Of a stretch of 64,000 bases of DNA, positions 35,395 to 46,329 are shown piece after piece. The DNA comes from Nectonema munidae (Eukaryota > Nematomorpha > Nectonematoida > Nectonematidae). Under the pieces are notes generated by a model, which searched no databases, was not told the DNA's origin, and saw only the letters and a program-made list of their open reading frames with translations. Numbering within the stretch: position 1 is the stretch's first letter; every line of letters begins with the position of its first letter. The position numbers were made by a program, and so were the translations under genes. The DNA lies in the NCBI GenBank assembly GCA_030549495.1, contig JAUIRK010000121.1, positions 62,001 to 126,000 of the forward strand. The letters run 5' to 3'.

Positions 35395-36928
35395 AAATAA
35401 GAGTGAATGTTAAAATTTCAGAGCTCAAATATTTATGCAATTAGTATTAAAATAAATTAGCATTAGTCGTTTTTTTAATTTTTATATCAAAATTTGTTCC
35501 AATATTCAAAAATATATGTTCTCTTGAATCATTTCTTTTACTTCTTTCTCATTTTTTAAAAGGAAAATATTATTTCGTCTCCTTTTTTCAATAATCTTTA
35601 AAGAAATTATTCTTTTTGCATAAATTAAGACTTTTGAGCCTTTTGATCAAAATTTTTTATTGTTCTAATTTTAACTCTGACTATATTTTTAACGTGGATT
35701 ACGCCGAGTACATTATTAATTTTATTCATCATTTATTTTTTTCAAAGTCGATCATCGAATAAACTAATTGAAATAAGTCCATCACGATGAAGAAAGACTG
35801 AACACCCCCTGGTTCTTGGGGCTAGCTCACCATTAAATATCTTTAAGAAGGAAGACTCATCATCTGCTTTCTCTTTCCATGAAATCTTAAATATTTAAAA
35901 CAGACGATTTGCATTTATTAGGACATCGGTGTCGCTTAGCTCCTCAAAGCGTGGATAAAATATTTATTCTTTAAAACAGTTTTATTTGCCATAATTGATA
36001 TTTTGATTGTGAGACAATAATAATTTCTTTCATGAACAAAGCAGAATCTTGAAAGTTGAATTTTATTATACATTTCTTTGCATGCGATATTCTTTCTCCC
36101 AAAATTTTTGGACATTTTGCCGATAGCATTTTCAGAGAATTGGACACAGAATCTCTCGTTACGTTTCCCTTGTGCAGTGCGAGCGCAAGGAATAGAGCGC
36201 TTTCCAGAGTAAAGTGTAAAAGGGAAGAGGAGCATGAGTAAAAAAAGATTTTGAAAGGAAAGTTAATTTGCTTTTAATTCCAACTACGACCACAACGCAA
36301 ACGTAATAACTCTTTTATTTAAGCACACAAAGACTTGGCGAAAGAAAAGAATATTTAAATTGAGTTAAAAAAGTGATGCGTCGAGTATATACGCACGCAC
36401 AATCATGCGCTGCTTACTTTATCGATTCCTTCAAAGCTCTCCAAGTCATTTTGATATGATGAATCTCGTGGCGATGAGGGAGAGAGTGAGTGTGTTTGCT
36501 TGGTGGATGCATCCATCTAAAAATGTTAAATGTTAATAATATCACGGACACTAACTTGTTTTTAATTAAATTTCTTGCAGTATGAAAGAAATCAAATTCG
36601 TTGTTGCGCTCGCTCACTCACTCACTCACTCACGCCTTTGCCTGGAGTAAGAGCGAAGCAGTAGAGGAGGAATTTGATACTGGCGCTCTTATTAAACTCT
36701 TCCTCCGTTTTAAATAAATAAATAATAAGCCTTTCTTCGTAGAAGAGTGTGTGATTAGTGCGTGATTTTGACTTTATACTCTTCACGCTCATTGCACTGA
36801 GCGTCCAAGCCAAAAAGGACTCTTTTCCTTGACTCCTTCACGATACCTACCAATGCCTTTTCACGCGTGTCAAAAGCGCGGTTATCCTTCTGTTTGTCTA
36901 CCAAAAAACTAAAGATGATTATTATTAT
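35395..36928. other. Spacer, GC-richer at about 36080-36860
   Basis: The 36080-36860 stretch has more GC than its surroundings, with a CACT tetranucleotide run (36612-36632) and GA-rich blocks. It could be a regulatory or non-coding exon region of an unseen gene. No protein domain is recognised in its short frames. Confidence 0.3.
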
Positions 36929-36930
36929 TA

Positions 36931-37830
36931 CAGGAAACCCTCGATTAGCAGCATTAATTCAACCCAAAAATGAGAGTCGTTAATTCAATTCGCGTCTAAT
37001 CGAACTTTGAAACCCCAAAAAAATAAAATATAAAATTCAGTCTTATTTTTTTGTTTTTATAATAAAAGAATTCCTTTTTAACATAATAGTAAAAAATGGA
37101 AAAATTATATTATTAAAATTAAAGAAAATTGGAAAAAAATAGTTTTACTAATTCTAATGAGTTGGTGCACAAACATGATATAAACATTAATCGTTTTTAG
37201 TAAAAAAGATTTTTAATGCTTCTTTGGAAAGTGTTTTACTTTTTTCATTCGCGATAAATCTCTAAATATGGCAATAAAGCTGAGTCTAAGTTTCTGCAAA
37301 TTTTTGCACTACACGATCTTCATTGGAATCTGCGTCAATGCACTCTTGTTTTAAACTTTCTAATGCTTGAAAAATTTCTGCAATATTTTGTGTGTAATTG
37401 CTTTTTTGAAGATGGAGTTGGTGTTTCTTCATCTGATTCTTCATAAAGTCTCTGAGAATCAAAGTTGAGAAGGTGGTTTTCATCAAGTTCTTCTGAATGA
37501 GAATTCAATGACTCAAAGACATTTCCTTTATCCAAATACATTTGCAACTTCATTGACAACAATGCCAATTTTCGTGGTGAATTCATTGAAATTATTGATA
37601 GAGTGTGATAAGATGCGACCCCACAAAGCTTTAAGGTTGTTCGAAGTAACTTGCACTGTTGATGCATAAGGAACAGATTTTCCCATATCTTGATAATTCT
37701 TTGATTTGGCCAGAATTGTTCTAATCGTAGATTCACTATGACCAAAGTTTCACACAATTGTAGAATTTTTATCTCCGCGTTTATCATTTTTAAAAATTTC
37801 AAGTTTTTCTTTACTTTTCTGCATTTTTTG
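36931..37830 (-). mobile_element. Tigger (pogo) element, core-deleted, with N- and C-terminal transposase remains
   Basis: The left terminus CAGGAAACCCTCGATTAGCA follows TA (36929-36930). On the minus strand, reading from about 37800 down, there is a helix-turn-helix block including SESTIRTILAKSKNYQDMGK, then LKALWGRILSHSINNF, then NSHSEELDENHLLNFDSQRL with an acidic EESDEE stretch, then AEIFQALESLKQECIDADSN near 37300-37400. The first is the DNA-binding part and the others are the C-terminal tail of Tigger transposases. The whole DDE catalytic domain that belongs between them is missing. Several frame changes are present. The right terminus was not found. Confidence 0.75.
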
Positions 37831-38314
37831 GATTCACGAGATGTGTTATTATTATTATTTCATTTGCTCATTCTTAAAAGTTCAAATATATGCAAAATAT
37901 GTATTGAAATAAAAAGTTTAAAAATTAATTAAATTAAAAATTTCATTTCCTATTTATCTAAAATTATTTTTTGTTAAAGCACTTTATTTGAAATCAAAGT
38001 GCGGTGACCTAAAATCAAGAATTAAAAAAAATTAATTTATAGTTTTATTGCTTTATTTTAACACATAATAATCACTGTTAAAAAATATATAAAACTTATC
38101 ATATTGAATTTGAATTTGAAGATATTGTAGACGGCCTCAAATTTGATAAATATTTTTGGTATCGGGCAAACAAATTCTTTGCGGCCTGGAGAAAACTGAC
38201 AAAATGTGGTGTGAAATTTTAAATATAAATTCATAATTATAGTTAAAAGTAGGACTAGTAAATTTCTCTTTCCACTAACTTTTGCCACAAAGAGTTTCTA
38301 AAAATAAATTTTAT

Positions 38315-38460
38315 CACTGAAAACAAAAAATGGTTACACTAACTTCTTTAAGTTGGTTACTGTAACAAGGCATAACTTTATTACTCTTGGTAATTAAAAT
38401 ACCATTGTAGTAGTAAATTCACTTTCAATGAGGTAAAACATGTGACTGAAAAATAATCTT
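38315..38460 (-). repeat. Dispersed repeat R, partial inverted copy
   Basis: Its complement aligns with about 21725-21895 and 39295-39455 (gaatttacta, aataaagttatgc, gttactgtaac/cagtaacc and tttttgttttcagtg). The plus-strand end reads cactgaaaacaaaaaatgg. CACTG ends are seen in CACTA-type elements, but I cannot show both termini. Confidence 0.6.
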
Positions 38461-39254
38461 AAACGAAAGAATATTTTAGCATAATATATGTGAAAAAGAA
38501 AATCATATAATAAATCAATTTTGTTCTAAAAAAAGATATTCATTTCCTGTGCGACATTACCTTTTCAAACTTCAATGTCGATGACCACCGCTAGCCTTTA
38601 TTGAACGAAAAATATCAGGGATACACTTACTAAGCATGAAATTTATCACAACATGAAGAAAAACATTTCAAAAATGCAGCTTGCTCACGAAGTTATAGGC
38701 GTGCTTTTCAGATTATTTAAACTAAATGATCCTACTAATTCCTTTTTGAAATTAATATAGTCTTAAAGCGCATGAGTTGCATCATATGTTAGCATTTGAC
38801 TTTTGAAAACGGAAAAAAGCAGCAAATGGGAAGATACTCTATTACGTTGGCATTCTTTATATATTGGAACAAATGAACGTGTAACGTGGATAAACATGTT
38901 GAGATTGTGAAATACATCATTAATAAAGCTTTTATGAGCTTACTCTGTTCCTTTTAGGCCAAAAATCTGTCAATCAAAAAGTTGGTTAGGCCAACTACCA
39001 CTTCGTAAAACTGACCACCCACCAACAGTAAATAAGACACTATCTATGGAAAGATTACGAGTACCGTGAAAGTAAAAAGTGGTAATTTCACAACTACAGA
39101 TGTCAACTAAAATGGTAAGATTAAGTTTTATTATAGTTATAGTAATATTACTATCACTATGTGTAAATTGAGAAGTTTTCGTCAATTTTTTTGAATAAAT
39201 AAATATTTACAATATTGTTCTGTTATGCCAGTAGTACAATTATTTGAATGATAT
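38461..39254. other. AT-rich spacer
   Basis: No coding frame or repeat could be supported between the partial inverted R copy and the large R copy. Confidence 0.35.
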
Positions 39255-39771
39255 GTTAATGATATAAAGAACTTATAAAAATTTCGTTTAAAATTATTTT
39301 TCAGTCAGATGACTTATCTCACACTAAAGGTGAGTTTACTATTAAAATAGTAAATTTTACATAAATTAATGGTTATTTAATACCATAAATAGTAATGCAT
39401 TGTTAGGGGTAACCATTTAAAGTAGTTACTGTAACTACTTTTTGTTTTCAGTGTATCACAAGAACTTTAATGCATACTCGCATAAAGCTGCGGCAAGAGC
39501 TTAAAGATTTTGCGTGTCGTAATTCCGTGGATGAAAACGCCATTTTAACGTAATGAATAAGAAAAGGTTTCTTTTTCCATAAATACTTTATGAATTACAT
39601 AACAAGGTCTAAATGTCCACATGGTTAGCCAGTGTCTGGGTGGCACAGCAACTAGAAAACTACAAATTGAATTTTATGTAAAGCAATCATTATTAAGTGC
39701 ATAGAGGTTCGCTTGAAAGTTCATGCGAAAAAATTCAGTTATGTTTATCACTTTAAATGTTGTGAATTTTA

Positions 39772-40238
39772 CTATAAAAATTTTTACTTCTATTTTTGTC
39801 TTTTTGCAATTCTATTTTTTCTTTTTTTTAATTCTATTTTATCTTTTTGCAATTCTATTTCCTTCAATTTTTTTTAATTTTAGTTTTTCATTTGTTATAT
39901 TTATATTACTTTGTCATGTACGGGTTTTTAATTTTTTGATATTTTGACTATTTGATGGAATTTTTTTTTTGCAGAAAATCAGAAACTAAATTATTCCAAT
40001 TTTGAATTATTTTGCAAATAAATCGTATTTTTTTTTATTAACTTTAGCAAACACTAAATTTATAAAGTGATATCATATATATTTATATATAAATAAATAA
40101 AATGAAAAACCAAAATTTAAAAAAGTTGAAGGAAGGGGAATTGGGAAAAGACAAAATAGAATTGCAAAAGAATAAATTAGATTCTGCAAAAGGAAAAAAT
40201 AGAATTGCAAAAGGACAGAATAGAACTAAAAATGGTAT
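39772..40238. repeat. Foldback element with arms of about 20-bp sub-repeats
   Basis: The left arm (39772-39905) and the right arm (40100-40238) are inverted copies. Each arm is itself made of a repeating unit close to AATAGAATTGCAAAAGGACA. The outer ends read ..atttttacttc and gaactaaaaatggtat. The loop is about 195 bp and AT-rich. A related unit stands at 52755-53173 and single arms at 22226-22330 and 41390-41460. Confidence 0.75.
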
Positions 40239-40387
40239 ATATATGTATAACCTACTTTTTTACGAGACTCTTTATAGGAACTCTTTTACAAGCAATTATA
40301 CGTGGGATGTTCCAAAATTTACAAGCCCACTAACATAAAAGAAGTACTAAAGAAAGTGGTATAGATTTTTTTGCAATCGATTTGTAA

Positions 40388-40536
40388 AGGTAAAGGTACC
40401 ATGGGGTGTTTTCATCGAGAAGGCACAATTGCGCCGCTTGTATCGAACTATGTGAAAGTTGGCTTGATGCGGGATCGAACCCAAGACCTTGAGTTATCAA
40501 AACCCAGTACCTACCCAATCTTACTAACGCCCCCAG
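40388..40536 (-). mobile_element. tRNA-derived SINE, copy 3, with an empty-site paralogue
   Basis: On the minus strand it has a perfect B box GGTTCGATCCC and the family body, ending cctttacct. gtaa flanks both ends (40384-40387 and 40537-40540). The paralogous repeat at 22515-22527 has a single gtaa and no SINE, which fixes the insertion boundaries. Confidence 0.92.
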
Positions 40537-40747
40537 GTAATGAAGTTAATTCGGAAATTGTATATTTGATCTTAAAGTTATTTTTTTATTTTTTAATCAT
40601 TAAAATAGGAAAGGACGAAAAAGTAAGAAAATGCGAATTTAGATTAAAAATACTGCATATAAGACATTTTAAAAAAATGATAAAAGAGTCCTTTATATAT
40701 AAAATTGTATCGCCAAGAATATTTAAACCCACGTTTATGAATATTTA

Positions 40748-40886
40748 ATTTGTTGTAAATTGATTTCTTTTGTCATTTAATTGGGCAGGCTTGAAACAAA
40801 TCATGCTATTCATGTATTTAATGTTTTCATCGCCTAAATGTATAGGTATGGTTTGGAATAACTCCATCAATTGTATTAGGCAATAA
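40748..40886. repeat. Direct repeat S, copy 1
   Basis: It matches 42568-42748 (tttgttgtaaat, caggcttgaaacaa, tatggtttggaataactcca). It overlaps the right part of repeat R copy 2. Confidence 0.7.
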
Positions 40887-40994
40887 CGAATAAAAGAAAT
40901 AATAAATAGTAAATAAAAATTACGCAAAATCACATCTGGACCTTTTACAAGACCCGTACAGGGCTGCAAAATTTATATGTAATTTTAAATATTA

Positions 40995-41123
40995 CCCATT
41001 AAGTACCATAGAAATCAGACGATATCTAAAAAATGCTGACGATTTATATTCGAAGTCATTGAAAAAAGCAGACGGAGATGAAATTACTTATGTTCCCAAA
41101 TGGGAGCATTGGGACTTAATGGG
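40995..41123. mobile_element. piggyBac-like MITE, copy 3
   Basis: The termini CCCATTAAGTACC and the complement of gggacttaatggg are inverted. The right flank is TTAA (41124-41127) and the left is a worn atta. The interior aligns closely with the complement of 11078-11207 (agacgatatctaaaaaa, agtcattgaaaaaagcagac). Confidence 0.85.
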
Positions 41124-41129
41124 TTAATC

Positions 41130-42567
41130 ACATGTGTTTTTTTTCAAATAATATTAAAAGTCCTTTAAAAAGATTTTAAATAAAAGTGCGGAAAAATTTT
41201 TTAATTATAAAAGTAAATCAAAAATGAATAGAAATTATTGAAGAAATGATAAAAATTTGTAATAATTTAATTGCCAATTCCTTTTGAAAAATTTGGACAA
41301 TTTAATATGAAAATCATGTTAAAATATCAAGAAAAAGAGTTTAAATAAAAATGACACATGTCAAAACAATATTACCGCAGCAAAATCAAAACTTTAAATT
41401 CACATCGAATTGGAAAAAGCCAAAATAGATGCGCAAAAAGACCAAAATGGAAGTAAAAGGGGGATATCAAAGACTAATAAATTTAATAACGTTTTAATCG
41501 GTGCTACACCTTGTCTTCCTATTTTGTATCCATTTAGTATTCACTTTTCAGCGGTTTGGAGTTAGGGCGCTGCATTTTGGTATCGGCACGAGCACTGCGT
41601 TATGAGTGTGTTGAATGCAAAGCACTCCTAAGACACCATCTGCAAGTGAAGAAAGGCTTTGTTTTATGTTATGGCCAAGTTAAAAAAAAGAAGAAAGGAG
41701 ATGCGAGAACAAAGGGAAAAACGCTTTCAAAATCGCTTGTCAAGAACAATAAAAATGTGAGCTGGAGACGCACTTTTAGAAAATGCGTAAAAATATCGCG
41801 ATTTATCTTTCATAAAGAAAGGATTTCACAGCGATGTGTGATATCCATAAAGAACTTTCACATCGTGTGCAAAGAAGGAAAATAGAGAAAATGTAGTGAA
41901 TTATTATTATTTATTATTATTACTGCTTTCACTATCTCTTTCACTTCATCCCACATATCACCAGCATTTTTGAATGCCTTGAACATTGTTCGACTTTATT
42001 CCCCTTTCATGGTTACTCATTTTATTAAGTGTGAAAAGTAGAAAGAGAAGTTTTGCATGTATTATATGCGAGAAGGCATCTAAAACTCTTTCAAAAAGAT
42101 TATTATTTTATTGTTGTTCATCAATGAATTATTCAACGATGATGCGCATATCAAGGGCGCAATCAGGACGCGCTTTTACTCGCTACATACATAAGCAGCA
42201 AAAGGATAAAGGCTGGCTAAACTTGGACAATATCACATCTCATATTTGTACCACTTACAAGCGGCGCTCTTCTATTAAAATATATAATTAAAATGAGTTT
42301 TAATTGATAAATTCATATCACACACTTGGATGCGACTTCTTTGAGTATATCGATGATCTCGCTGTTAAAATTGGACTCTCCATTTATAATGCACAGTTGA
42401 TCTTTTTCATCTTTCCTATTGTGTGGCTGGATAGCAAAGAACTTCCAATTTAATCCAGAGCTCAATTTGTATACGTTTTAAAATGATGTGTTTGTGTTAA
42501 AATACGCACTATTACAAGAACAATGCGGATAAGTTATGGCAATCGCATTCCAAAAGCCTGTATCCTA
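41130..42567. other. Spacer, partly GC-richer
   Basis: About 41390-41460 is a lone foldback arm (gaattggaaaaagccaaaat). About 41490-42300 is less AT-rich and holds two frames of around 100 codons (41556-41885 and 41986-42291), lysine- and serine-rich, with no recognisable domain. They may be chance frames. Confidence 0.3.
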
Positions 42568-42748
42568 AGTTTGTTGTAAATGGGTTTCTTTTGTCTGCTG
42601 GCATTGCTCTATTAAAGAAATTTATATGTCAAAGAAGCATTGAATTGGTCAGGCTTGAAACAATTTATGCTATTTTCATGTATTTAACATTTTCTCGCCA
42701 AAATATATAGAAATGGTTTGGAATAACTCCATCAAATATTGAATATAA
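42568..42748. repeat. Direct repeat S, copy 2
   Basis: It matches 40748-40886 but contains about 48 extra bases after tttcttttgtc, so the two copies differ by an internal insertion or deletion. Confidence 0.7.
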
Positions 42749-45700
42749 TAACATTAGGATCGTTTTTGTTTATTAATAGGGGAGTCATGAAGATATAGCT
42801 GAGGAAGATAGATAGATTATCCTGACAAGTTTTCATGATTGTGAAATATATGCTTCGGCTGATTGGAATTTAAGTTTAAGATTTTGGAAAATCGTGAGAA
42901 TACAATATCCCAAAATTTTCAAATCTTTGTGCATGAATTTCATGAACAACTACTAAAGTAATGAATTATTATGAATTAGAAATATTTAAACTTTCTATAA
43001 ATCTTGCTTCCATCTTCAAATTTCACAAAAAAGAATCAATCGTAAAAATTCGAATGCAATTGAAAAATTCAACATCGTTAGCTACTTTACTAATCATGGA
43101 AAGTTTAAGCAAATGTACTTGCAATAGAAGAAAAACTCTCGAAAAATTGAGCAAATTTTAATAAGATTTGCCAATATATGAGTTAACTTTAAAACACTTG
43201 GATATTTTTTTATACATAGGACGGAACTATTTATTCCCTTGCGCCTCTTAATCATATGTTAGCGAATATTGGATCCGAGTCCAAATTTGGCAATCAAAAA
43301 CTCTTTGTTCGAACTTTAAGCTCAAAAAACCTAAATATTTAATTTATTTTCTTTAAAAGTTTCGATTAATACTAGATCATTTAATTTCTAAGGAAGTAGA
43401 GTTTCATAAAAAAAAAAATATTTTTGGCATGGATGTATAATCTGCAGTTCGCGAACACTTTTATATCTTCCGATGCCTCCATTTTAAAATTAAAATATGC
43501 TATTTAAAAGTATTCTTCAGCTCAAACACAAAAGCTTTGTGAAGCTGAGTCAAAAAGAAGTTTTAAAAATCCTGCAAAATTAACGCGAGTAATTAAAAAA
43601 AAATGAGACATATGCATTCTATGCCTTTAAAATTATTATAAACCAAATTTTGGCCAGTAAATTATTATGTAGATTTCTATCTGGCCCGAAGCTTAGAAAT
43701 TTTGTACATCACTGGTTGGATTGCAAAATCTTCTTTGACGCCTGATTAGCTCAAAAGACTCACGATTAATTCCAACTTTGAAAAGTATATCACCATGTTT
43801 TTTCTTGTTATTTCCATTTTTGTTTCGTTATAAAAGAATAAAGCCTTCAATAATTATTATTTGTACATTGTCATGAAGAATGAGGAAAGTGATCTATTAT
43901 ACAAAAAGTGTACTACGCTATTTCCCATTTTATACAATTATTATACATGAAGCGCTAGTGTAATTTAGAACACATTTTTAAAAATATATCTTTTTGCTAC
44001 TAAAAAAATTAAGTTTGCTTAACATTAAAAATATTATCAAAAAGGTATGATTCTTTTTTCAACGACATGACAGCCTTTTTATCATTAATCCATAGTCGGT
44101 AATCTGGCCTCTATAGGAGTCCGCTTGTAGGACCATTTAAACATTCCAATATTAAAACATATAATTTGTTCCTAACCTAGCATGCCTTAAATTATGTATA
44201 TCTTTCTTAACCCCTATAACATGTATCAAATATTATTTATTAATAATATATAAGATATTGCATGCCTTCAAACGCTTCTATTTTTGTAGCATATACCTTT
44301 TATAATCATATTCTTTTATTTAGGAACAAGATACATTCCGTCGTGCCGGTTTTTAACCCTGGTTTTCTTCCTCTGAAGAATTCAAAGGTTTTTACGGTTA
44401 GGTAGTGCTCTAGCGACGCGATTCTACGTGGTTAGTAATCAAGCTATGACTAGACAATAAGTTTGTTTCCCAAATTGGGAGCGTTCGCGTTAGGATTGTA
44501 TCGTTCTCTTAGATGTATTTATATATTGTAACATAAATTCTTGTAAAATAATATATATAACAAGGTATAGCTATTTTTTTGTAACAAGGGCCGGTAGGTG
44601 TTTAGTGGGATGGAAAGTCCAGTTAGACTTGGACTCAGCATTCCGGGCGGGCCACGATATCCAAAAGGATGGGTGCGAACGCCACAAAACAACTTAATTA
44701 ATTAATTAATAATTAATCGCGGTAGCGTACAGGAAGGAATTGTTTCGGAAATTTAAAGAGATTGCTGCTATATTATATGCATTGTCTTCTTTAATTAAAA
44801 GCAAGAAACTTTTGTAATGGAAAGAACTCATTTGTAATGGAATAAACTGATCTTACACAAAATGAAAAAGAAGCATTTTTCAAAATTTTTAATAAAGCCT
44901 TTATAAATATTGCAAAACCTTGGTATAAAAATGTGTATCATTCATTGTTCAAGTAAAAAATTTTGCAATAACATTCTTTTAATCTCAAGAAAGGACCGAG
45001 GATTTTTCAAAACTCAAAAGGGGGTGTGAAGAGAAAAAGTTCGGCAACGACTGATTTAGGCCTATTTATCAAAATACCCGTGATGCTGTGATGAATTTAT
45101 GCGGTTGATACACGGGGTGAAGAGAAGTGCCGTGGGTTCTCCCCTTTTAATCTTCAGTTTTTGTCATTTTTAAGACATTTTCATATAAATAATAAAAAAT
45201 ATAAGTGCTAAAACCGGAATCTTCTTATCAATTTTCTACGTGAATCGATGCATGCAAAAGATTAAGTATATGGTATCAGTGCGCCTATATTTAGTGCGTC
45301 TTATATACGTTTATTGAGTTAGAATTGCATCATTTGTTTTTTAAAGATGGAATGAAGAAAGATAACATTACATAAATTGTAACTTATTTGCTTTAACAGC
45401 TGAACATAATCTTTTATAATGTTAGTTTTCGTAGCATGGCCCAAGATTTATATAATCCTGATATCTCAGACATTATTCATCATAAAATATTGAATTTATA
45501 CCCCTTATCAGAAGTTTAAAAATAAAATTGCTCCATAATTGCTTGATTTTGGCATAAAGATTTATCTGCTTTTCCATCTGTTTCAGATTTTTCTTCATCG
45601 AAAGTTGGTGTATAATAATATCTTGAACGATTTTTTGATTCAAAAATCTTCATTCGTAAAAAAACTGTTGAGTTATGCTATCAACTATCAAACATAGAAT

Positions 45701-46329
45701 ATTTTTGCAGCAAAAAATGGATTTCAGCTATTTGCTCGCAAGACATTGAAGAAACGTTTTTATATCTTCTCCTTATAGCTACATCACACTTTTATACTTT
45801 AGAAATAAGCGCCAAGAAGTAGGATGTGTCGCTTATTTCTCATTCAAATTCGTGAGCCTGGTTTGTTATAAGTGAAAACAAAATTGTAAACATTCAAAGG
45901 AAATCCATATTCTAAAGATAATAATATATTGATATATACAGAAAAAAATAAAATATTTGAAACTCATTTTCTTATCTGCTTATTGTTTTTCTTTTACGTT
46001 TATCAAATTTCATGCAAAAAATTGGCGCGAATTATATTGATTTATAGGTTGTGCAAGCTTAATGAGAACATTTTACTGCATTTTATATATTTTTTTATTT
46101 GAAAAGTTTTTTTTATACTTTTCCAATCTTATTTTGTAGTTTTCTTTGAAATGAATGTGTGTAGTAAAAGAACCAGAACTTTATGGTTATTTGGGCCTAC
46201 ATATGAATCAATTTCTGGAAATAAGCTTCCATCCAATAGAATAGTTTTAGGTTGTTTTTTACATCTTCATCGAATTGAAGGAAAGACAATACTGCAAAGT
46301 ATAAAAATAACTCGTGTATAACTTTTATT
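42749..46329. other. Spacer with an unpaired hAT-like end and a GC-richer stretch
   Basis: About 44340-44740 is GC-richer (ggccggtagg, attccgggcgggcc) but unassigned. At about 45050 the phrase gttcggcaacgactg looks like a hAT right terminus without a visible partner. No gene is recognised. Confidence 0.3.

Larger units (their letters stand above)
39255..40945. repeat. Dispersed repeat R, copy 2, with foldback and SINE
   Basis: Collinear with 21690-22800 across most of its length. Compared with that copy it keeps a full foldback unit (39772-40238) and carries a SINE (40388-40536) that copy 1 lacks. It is therefore a direct record of the SINE insertion. Non-coding and unclassified. Confidence 0.8.

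Noticed and set aside
44560-44700. Structured GC-rich phrase considered as a tRNA, snRNA or SINE
   Set aside because: No polymerase III boxes, no acceptor-stem pairing and no second copy in the window.
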